From JBIKLM01 sp044375105 (lineage in GTDB: Bacteria; Planctomycetota; UBA1135; GCA-002686595): a stretch of 5,445 nucleotides of DNA. This document shows positions 1 to 4,123 of this stretch, one piece after another. The DNA is taken from contig JBILNK010000232.1 in NCBI GenBank assembly GCA_044375105.1, positions 1 through 5,445 on the forward strand, read 5' to 3'. The notes under the pieces were generated by a model. It was not told the origin of the DNA. It saw only the letters and a list, made by a program, of their open reading frames with translations, and searched no databases. A program made the position numbers and the translations under genes. Position 1 is the first letter of the stretch, and every line of letters begins with the position of its first letter.

Positions 1-347
1 CGCGGCAGGGTGCGCGACTGGGCCAGGTTGAACGAGCCGGGCGCGCGATCGTCGGCGCCGGACAGGGACAGGCCCCAGCCCGTGGCGCGCTCCCAGGCAT
101 ACACCAGGATCAGGCCGGGGTCGGTCTCGAGTTCGAGCACGCGCCAGGGCGCGCCCAAGCGCTCGAGGCAGACCCCCAGCTCCATGCCCGGTGTCAACTC
201 GGCGACCGCCTCGGCAGGCGGCGCCTGGAAGCGATCCATCGATCGATAGCTGAGCTGTACGCAGCCCGTCAGGCCCAGGCAGAGGCTGGACCCAAGGCTC
301 GCGCAGAGCACGGCGAATCCGCCGCGCACCGAATCAGCCCAGCCCAT
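1..347 (-). CDS. SmpA/BamE-like small lipoprotein, 3' end cut by window edge
   Basis: The gene starts at the ATG at 345-347 and stays open to the left edge, giving 115 visible codons; the C-terminus is missing. The protein opens with a short n-region and a hydrophobic stretch, then a lipobox Leu26-Thr27-Gly28-Cys29. It should therefore be lipidated and anchored in a membrane. Residues 47-73 carry 'AVAEL.PGM' and 'LGAP..V.EL', the N-terminal helix-turn pattern of SmpA/OmlA/BamE-type domains. This segment aligns without gaps to residues 40-66 of the lipoprotein encoded just upstream, with 14 of 27 residues identical. The start is supported by GAGG at 354-357, six bases before the ATG, and by the 14-nt overlap with the upstream stop codon, which suggests translational coupling. 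The fold resemblance is by motif only. BamE itself belongs to the outer-membrane assembly complex, but I do not claim that role here. The specific function is unknown. Confidence 0.68.
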   Translation of the reverse strand, partial: MGWADSVRGGFAVLCASLGSSLCLGLTGCVQLSYRSMDRFQAPPAEAVAELTPGMELGVCLERLGAPWRVLELETDPGLILVYAWERATGWGLSLSGADDRAPGSFNLAQSRTLP

Positions 348-720
348 ACTCGACCTCATCGGCTTCGTAGGTCGTGCCGACGTGGGTCAGGTGGTCGTCC
401 TTCGAGAAAAAGCACCAAATGCGGTCGGCGGAGGTTTCTTCGTTATTCCAGTTGAACACGAACAGGAACAATCCGGTTTGTTTGGTGCGCTCGAACTCGA
501 AGCGGTAGGCGGCGCGCTGGTCCAGCTCGACCACCTGCACGGGCGCGCCCAGGATCGCCACGACCTCGGCGGCGCTCATGCCGGGGACCAGTTTGGCAAC
601 CGCCTCGCGCGGGATCGGCTGGTTGACGTGGTTTTGGGAGAGCAGGCAGCTCGAGAGGCCGAGGCAGGGCAGCAGGGCCAGGAGCAGAGCCGAGCGCAGG
701 AGCAGCAGCGGGGAGCGCAT
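334..720 (-). CDS. SmpA/BamE-like small lipoprotein (128 aa)
   Basis: This is a small exported lipoprotein. I chose the ATG at 718-720 because it puts a classical signal sequence at the very N-terminus: Met-Arg, a Leu-rich core at residues 5-22, then the lipobox Leu22-Ser23-Ser24-Cys25. The frame stays open upstream to an ATG at 1053, but that extension is an Arg/Pro-rich shadow of the methyltransferase gene. The mature part has the SmpA/OmlA/BamE-type signature 'AVAKLVPGMS..EVV..LGAP' at residues 40-60. A strand-rich stretch with aromatic residues follows (around 72-90), then an acidic C-terminus. The protein is probably periplasmic or membrane-anchored. Its stop overlaps the start of a paralogous lipoprotein by 14 nt. 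No Shine-Dalgarno is visible: the bases before the ATG are almost pure C on the coding strand. The fold call is by motif; the actual role is unknown. Confidence 0.78.
   Translation of the reverse strand: MRSPLLLLRSALLLALLPCLGLSSCLLSQNHVNQPIPREAVAKLVPGMSAAEVVAILGAPVQVVELDQRAAYRFEFERTKQTGLFLFVFNWNNEETSADRIWCFFSKDDHLTHVGTTYEADEVEYGLG
354..357 (-). promoter_or_regulatory. Shine-Dalgarno site inside the upstream lipoprotein gene
   Basis: On the minus strand GAGG lies six bases before the ATG at 345-347, inside the last codons of the upstream lipoprotein gene. It is the best-placed ribosome binding site in the window. It fixes the start of the downstream lipoprotein, and its position across the gene junction fits coupled translation of the pair. 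Confidence 0.55.
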
Positions 721-805
721 GGGGGGGCGCGGGGGAGGAGCGGTGGAAGGGGGGGGCGGGATCGGAACGGGCCAGCGCTGGAGGCGGCCCGGGCCAGGAC
801 CGCGA
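721..805 (-). other. 85-bp spacer with G/C homopolymer runs
   Basis: This spacer lies between the methyltransferase stop (806) and the lipoprotein start (720). On the plus strand it has G7 at 721-727 and G8 at 749-756, so the transcript leader of the lipoprotein gene is C-rich and has no ribosome-binding-like purine tract. I see no terminator with a U-run and no convincing promoter. Confidence 0.5.
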
Positions 806-1423
806 TCAGGGCCGGGCCGGACCGCGCGGGTCCGCGGCGGCCGGGGCCCGTCGGCGCGCGGCCAGGAGCCGCGGCGCTCCGGGCGGATACGGGCTTCCCG
901 CCGGTTCGGATTCAGGCAGCCGCTCCAGTTCCCGCCCTTCCCGTGCATCCAGCCAGGCCTCGACCTGCTGGGCCTCCGTCTCGCCCCCGGGGTGCCCCGG
1001 ATAGACCACCAGGGCCAGCAGGCCGCCCGGCGCCAGCAGCTCGAGCGCCCCATGGAGCGCCGCGAGGGTGCTGGCCGAGCGCGTGATCAGCCGGCGGTCG
1101 CCGCCCGGCAGATAGCCCAGGTTCATGACGACGGCCGCCGTGGCCCCGCGCCACTCCGGCCCGGCCAGCTCGACCAGCTGGGCGTGGTCGCCGAGTTCGA
1201 AGCGCACCGGCGCAAGGGCCTGTGGATCGGCGGCGATCAGGCGCCGGGAGGCTTCGATGGCCTCGACCTGCAGATCGATGGCCAGCACGCGCCCCGCGGG
1301 CCCGAGCAGGCGCGCCAGCAGCAGCGTGTCGCGCCCGCGCCCCGCGGTGGCATCGATGGCGCGCTGGCCGCGCCGCAGCCAGGCCGCCAGCAGGGCGTGG
1401 CAGCGCTCGACCGCGGAACCCAT
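806..1423 (-). CDS. mnmM: class I SAM methyltransferase, YtqB/MnmM family (tRNA wobble-uridine methylation)
   Basis: This 205-residue Rossmann methyltransferase has the hallmarks of the YtqB family (Pfam 'rRNA_methylase', PF06962). Characterised members (MnmM of Bacillus and Staphylococcus) methylate 5-aminomethyl-2-thiouridine at the tRNA wobble position. Motif I is DATAGRGRDT at residues 24-33. Asp50 in 'LAIDLQ' ends strand beta2 and would bind the SAM ribose. Residues 101-109 read NLGYLPGGD, the family's catalytic-loop signature, and 141-147 read YPGHPGG, matching the usual 'Y.GHP.G'. The C-terminal 'PP.AP.LLAARR' matches the family's last strand and is followed by about 16 extra Ala/Pro/Arg-rich residues. 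The length is close to the usual 190 or so. The ATG at 1421-1423 puts motif I at the normal distance from the start; no Shine-Dalgarno precedes it. The gene lies 59 bp downstream of the surface-protein gene and is probably cytoplasmic housekeeping unrelated to it. The family call is firm; the exact tRNA substrate is by analogy. Confidence 0.87.
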   Translation of the reverse strand: MGSAVERCHALLAAWLRRGQRAIDATAGRGRDTLLLARLLGPAGRVLAIDLQVEAIEASRRLIAADPQALAPVRFELGDHAQLVELAGPEWRGATAAVVMNLGYLPGGDRRLITRSASTLAALHGALELLAPGGLLALVVYPGHPGGETEAQQVEAWLDAREGRELERLPESEPAGSPYPPGAPRLLAARRRAPAAADPRGPARP

Positions 1424-1462
1424 GGCCGCGCACTGTACGCCCCGGGGGTCGCCGGGTCAGCT

Positions 1463-1479
1463 GCAGGGCGAGGCCCTGC
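1463..1479 (-). terminator. candidate stem-loop after the surface-protein gene
   Basis: A perfect 7-bp inverted repeat (GCAGGGC, 3-nt loop, GCCCTGC) starts three bases past the surface-protein stop codon in the 59-bp spacer before the methyltransferase. The position suits a terminator or transcript 3' end, but no U-run follows on the minus strand. It could equally be a processing or attenuation hairpin. Confidence 0.35.
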
Positions 1480-1482
1480 GGA

Positions 1483-2444
1483 TCACTGGGTCTTGGCGCG
1501 GATGCCGTTGGTGGCCGCGAAGCCCTGGACCGCGCCGGGATCGGCGAACCAGAACTGCAGCACCACGTCGAGCCCCGCGGGCACGGCCGCGGGCCAGGTG
1601 ACCGGGATGTTCAAGACCCCGGCCGGCCCGAAGGCGAAGCCGAAGTCGAGCACGCTCGGGAAGGGCACCAGGGTCCCGCCCAGCAGCGGCAGATTCAGCA
1701 CCGAGTTGCCGTAGACCAGGATCGCCGGGGCTCCCGGAAAGCCGTTGCCGGCCTGGATCAGCACCTGGGAGCCCGGCGCCAGCGCGCCGCGGGCCTTGAG
1801 CCACGGCAGGCCGTTCAGGCCGGCCAGGGCGCCGCCCAGGGACACCCATGGATTGGCCGAAAGGGCCGCCACCGCGTCGATGTCCGCGCCCGGGCTGCAG
1901 CCCGTGGTGTCGCCCTGGGCCGGGTCGTCGACCAGGCGCACGAATCGGAACAGATCGAGGGGACCGAAGCCGAAGGCATCGAGGTCGATCGAGGAGACCG
2001 CGCCGGCGACCAGGCCGACCGGGGACCAATTCACCCCGTCGGCGCTGAGCGACACGAAGGTGGCCTCCACGTCCGGGCCGCGCTCATAGATCCACAGGTC
2101 CGGGTCGGGCGTGCCGCTGCCGGAGATCGAGCTCGATTGGAACTCGAGCGTCAGCGAGCCGCCCACGCCCACGGTCACCGTGGCCTGCTGGGTGTCGCTG
2201 CAGGTGCCCGCGCCGGGGGCGTTCGGGTCGTAATCCGAGGCGCCCAGGCCTCGAGCGGGGTCAAGAACTGCGGCAGCGGGCCCGGACCCGGGGAGAACCC
2301 GGCCAGGGCGTCGAATTGGAAACCGCCGAGAGAGATCTGGGCCTGGGCACCAACCGGTGCGGCCAGGCACAGGCCGAGGCCGAGCAGGGCCGGCAGGCCG
2401 GATGGGGAGCGAAGTGCGGGCGTTTGGGCTGCGTTGCGGGGCAT
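1483..2444 (-). CDS. planctomycete-type secreted surface protein, apparent one-base frameshift
   Basis: This should be one exported protein of about 320 residues, but it is split over two frames. The ATG at 2442-2444 begins a clear signal peptide: hydrophobic core 'LPALLGLGLCLAAP', probable cleavage after AQA at about residues 34-36. The mature N-terminus ('FQFDALAGFSPGPG') runs in the same frame to about 2270. From about 2268 the family sequence continues in the -1 frame ('LDPARGLGASDYDPN') and stays open to the stop at 1483-1485. The middle part carries 'GGSLTLEF', 'DLWIYE.GPDVE' and 'GADIDAV', a calcium-site-like, beta-rich module seen in many secreted planctomycete and PEP-CTERM-type proteins. 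The last 125 or so residues ('GLNGLPWLKARGALAPGS' to 'QFWFADPGAVQGFAATNG') form a C-terminal domain recurrent in Planctomycetota secreted proteins. The total span is one base short of a multiple of three. The cause may be a base lost in sequencing, a real inactivating mutation, or -1 recoding. A start at the internal ATG 2370 would lose the signal peptide. Ligand and role are unknown. Confidence 0.8.
2268..2310 (-). other. frameshift zone in the surface-protein gene
   Basis: The signal-peptide frame and the body frame of the surface protein must join here. Joining them needs a -1 slip or one added base. The stretch is rich in short G and C runs. It contains two heptamers of the formal X_XXY_YYZ slippery type in the correct zero frame: CCCGGGT at 2286-2292 and GGGCCCG at 2277-2283. 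Such GC-only heptamers are not known to me as efficient shift sites. A base dropped from a homopolymer in sequencing or assembly is the simplest reading. Confidence 0.6.
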
Positions 2445-2525
2445 GGATTCGTCGGGGCTCGGGGGAGGCCTGCTGGAGATCGAGCGCGGGCGCCGATCGT
2501 CCCGCTCACCCCGTGCCTTTGGGCC

Positions 2526-2543
2526 AGGCCAGGGCCCTGGCCT
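2526..2543. repeat. 18-bp perfect palindrome upstream of the surface-protein gene
   Basis: AGGCCAGGG is followed directly by its reverse complement CCCTGGCCT, with no loop. It is centred about 90 bp upstream of the surface-protein ATG, where an operator could sit. In DNA this rich in G and C a palindrome of this length is only mildly unexpected in 5 kb, so function is unproven. Confidence 0.4.
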
Positions 2544-2618
2544 CCGCTCCCTGAGCGCTGCTCCACCCGATGGCCGTTCCCCGGTGCCGTTCCCCGCCCC
2601 CTATTCCATGGCCAGCTG

Positions 2619-2628
2619 CCCCCCCCCC
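2619..2628. repeat. C10 homopolymer tract (G10 on the minus strand)
   Basis: This is the longest homopolymer in the window. It lies about 175 bp upstream of the surface-protein ATG in non-coding DNA. Tracts of this kind can change length by slippage and alter promoter spacing, and they also mark places where sequencing is error-prone. Nothing here decides between these. Confidence 0.4.
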
Positions 2629-2761
2629 AACGCCGACGCGCTACCGATCCCTGGCGGGCCGCGGGATCAACCGGCGCACCGCCAGGGTCTTGGGGGCCGT
2701 GGGATGCTGCGGTGCACCGGTCGGAATCAGGCCGGTAGCGGACCAGCCCGGGGTCTGGCTT

Positions 2762-2787
2762 GCCGGGCTTCCGGCCTCGCCGCGAGG
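2762..2787 (-). terminator. two adjacent GC hairpins after the dehydrogenase gene
   Basis: Just past the dehydrogenase stop (2790-2792) the minus strand has CCTCG/CGAGG (positions 2775-2787, 3-nt loop) and then GCCGG/CCGGC (2762-2775, 4-nt loop); the two share base 2775. The placement suits a transcript end. The stems are only 5 bp and no U-run follows, so an intrinsic terminator is uncertain. Confidence 0.3.
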
Positions 2788-2789
2788 TT

Positions 2790-3962
2790 TCAGTCCTCGG
2801 CGCCGAAAGCCCACTGGATGAAGGGGCCGTCGAGGTAGTCGGCGGGGGGGATCTGGCTTTGCAGCAAGGGGCCGCGCAGGGTGCGCTTGAGGATCAGGCG
2901 CAGCACCTCGGCCACGCCGGCGGCGGTGGTGGCTTGGATCGCGGACAAGCGCTGGCCTTCGATCTCGATCGGGGTGCAGAACATGCCGTGGCGCAGGGCG
3001 CGCAGGCGGCCGGAGGCGTCGCGGCCTTCGACGTCGGCGTAGATCGCGATCAGGTCCTCTTCGCAGTGGGGCACGGCGGCTTCCATCTGCTCGAGCAGCC
3101 AGCTGGCGCGGTCGACGCCGGCGGGGGCGCGGGACAGCAGGCCCTCGACCCAGGCGAAATGCCCGGGGTAGCGCAGGGTCTTGTAGTCGAGCTCCTGGAC
3201 GTAGCCCGCCAGGGCCTGGGGCAGGTCCGCGGCGCCCCCGGAGGTCACCGCCTCTTCGAGCGGCAAACCGTCGAGCAGCAGCGCTTGGCGCTCGCTCAGC
3301 GGCGGCAGCTCGACCAGCCGGCCTCCGCGCAGGGCCTGGCCCGGATGCACGTACTCGGTGGCCACGCCCACGGTGCTCCAGGTGAAGCCGTAGAAGTGCG
3401 GGCCGACCGCGTGGTCGGTCAGGGCGCCGACGCGCATGCGCAGGCGTTCCAGCTTCTGCACGCCCCAGGTCTGGCAGGCCTCCTGGAACAGCCCGTGGGC
3501 CAGGATGTTGACGAAACCGGGCGCCAGGCCGCATTGCAGGGCGAAGCAGGTTTCGGCGCCCTGGGCGATCTCCAGCACCTGGCGCGTCTCGGCGACGTAT
3601 TCGGTCAAGTTTAGGTAGTGGCAGCCGTGGCGGCGCGCCAGGCGGGCCAGGCGCGGGGCCTCCGACCCGGGCAGGCAGTCGACGAGCACGTCGGCCGCCT
3701 CGAGCTCCGCCTCGAGGGCCCCATCGCTGCCCTCCGCGGGCATGGGGACCGCGCGCGGGGCTGCGACCCGCGGGGCGCCCGCAGCGCTGAACTCGGCGGC
3801 GGCCTGGGCCGCGGCCGGGGACACGTCGCCGATCACCACCTCGGCCATCACGGACGGCTCGTTGCGCAGCATCAGCGCCAGGGCGCGGCCGATGCCGCCG
3901 CCTCCGGCGATGAAAACCTTGGGACGCAGGGCGGTGGAGTGGGAGCGGGGCGCGGGCTTCAT
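2790..3962 (-). CDS. saccharopine/lysine dehydrogenase-family oxidoreductase
   Basis: A 390-residue cytoplasmic NAD(P)-dependent dehydrogenase of the saccharopine dehydrogenase family, built as an N-terminal Rossmann domain plus a saccharopine-dehydrogenase-type C-terminal catalytic domain. The dinucleotide motif GGGGIG is at residues 20-25, after strand 'KVFIAG'. Asp46 at the end of beta2 ('VVIGDVS') suggests NAD rather than NADP, by general Rossmann rules. Other family signatures are 'YLNLTEYVAET' (116-126), 'CGLAPGFVN' (144-152), 'FTWSTVGVATEY' (193-204) and 'YKTLRYPGH' (260-268). The length matches single-polypeptide lysine 6-dehydrogenases and saccharopine reductases (about 370-440 residues). 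The substrate could be lysine, saccharopine or a related amino acid or polyamine conjugate; the sequence alone does not settle it. The ATG at 3960-3962 has a weak AGGA at 3973-3976, ten bases upstream. The gene is divergent from the exported esterase gene and 345 bp upstream of the surface-protein gene. No other lysine-pathway gene is in view. Confidence 0.9.
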   Translation of the reverse strand: MKPAPRSHSTALRPKVFIAGGGGIGRALALMLRNEPSVMAEVVIGDVSPAAAQAAAEFSAAGAPRVAAPRAVPMPAEGSDGALEAELEAADVLVDCLPGSEAPRLARLARRHGCHYLNLTEYVAETRQVLEIAQGAETCFALQCGLAPGFVNILAHGLFQEACQTWGVQKLERLRMRVGALTDHAVGPHFYGFTWSTVGVATEYVHPGQALRGGRLVELPPLSERQALLLDGLPLEEAVTSGGAADLPQALAGYVQELDYKTLRYPGHFAWVEGLLSRAPAGVDRASWLLEQMEAAVPHCEEDLIAIYADVEGRDASGRLRALRHGMFCTPIEIEGQRLSAIQATTAAGVAEVLRLILKRTLRGPLLQSQIPPADYLDGPFIQWAFGAED

Positions 3963-3972
3963 GGAGTTCGGA

Positions 3973-3976
3973 TCCT
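3973..3976 (-). promoter_or_regulatory. weak Shine-Dalgarno site for the dehydrogenase
   Basis: AGGA on the minus strand lies ten bases before the ATG at 3960-3962. The spacing is slightly long. It supports this start because the next downstream Met would remove the dinucleotide motif. Confidence 0.35.
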
Positions 3977-4083
3977 GGCGGGGAAGCCCAGCAGTCTACG
4001 CGGGATTGGCCGCGCCACCAGCGGGGGCCGCGCCGGTGAAAAATCCGAGTCCAGGTGACACCGGCGGCGCGCGGCCCTGTCAT

Positions 4084-4089
4084 AGGAGG
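4084..4089 (+). promoter_or_regulatory. strong Shine-Dalgarno-like AGGAGG not aligned with the esterase ATG
   Basis: AGGAGG is a full-strength ribosome-binding sequence, yet it is 34 bases before the esterase ATG at 4124. The only start-like codon at ideal distance is TTG at 4098-4100 (8-base spacer), which is in a different frame from the esterase. It may be coincidental, may serve a short leader peptide, or may mark a sequence error near the gene start. Confidence 0.35.
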
Positions 4090-4123
4090 CACAGGCGTTG
4101 CGGCAGCGCCGCAGAACCGAACG

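Larger units (their letters stand above)
2445..2789. other. 345-bp intergenic region, no gene seen
   Basis: The region lies between the dehydrogenase stop and the surface-protein start, both on the minus strand. The frames open across it encode only Arg/Pro/Gly-rich shadow sequence without recognisable motifs. It holds paired hairpins at its right end, a run of ten C at 2619-2628, a GATCCC/GGGATC inverted repeat at 2646-2668 and an 18-bp perfect palindrome at 2526-2543. It probably contains the surface-protein promoter and leader, but I cannot place -10 or -35 boxes. Confidence 0.6.
3963..4123. promoter_or_regulatory. divergent intergenic region, presumed promoters of both flanking genes
   Basis: This 161-bp region separates the dehydrogenase and esterase genes, so both promoters should lie here. 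It contains GGCCGCGCC twice as a direct repeat (4008-4016 and 4026-4034, 18 bp apart) and an 8-base inverted copy at 4069-4076. AGGAGG is at 4084-4089. No good sigma-70 box pair is visible on either strand; TAGACT on the minus strand (near 3995-4000) is only a 4-of-6 match to a -10 box. Confidence 0.45.

Noticed and set aside
334..1053. The long version of the complete lipoprotein, starting at 1053
   Set aside because: The extra 111 residues are Arg/Pro-rich shadow of the methyltransferase gene and would bury the lipoprotein signal sequence in the middle of the protein.
1483..2370. The surface protein read as a self-contained gene starting at ATG 2370
   Set aside because: This N-terminus lacks a signal peptide and its first 30 or so residues look like an out-of-frame reading. 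The true exported N-terminus is in the other frame from 2444.
2641..2720. GATCCC/GGGATC inverted repeat and a CGGTGCACCG palindrome as further regulatory sites
   Set aside because: The arms are short (5-6 bp), have no supporting promoter signal or U-run, and are expected by chance in this composition.
1222..2838. A 538-codon plus-strand frame across the surface-protein gene and the intergenic region
   Set aside because: Its translation is rich in Arg, Ala and Gly with no motif, and it lies antisense to the surface-protein and methyltransferase genes.
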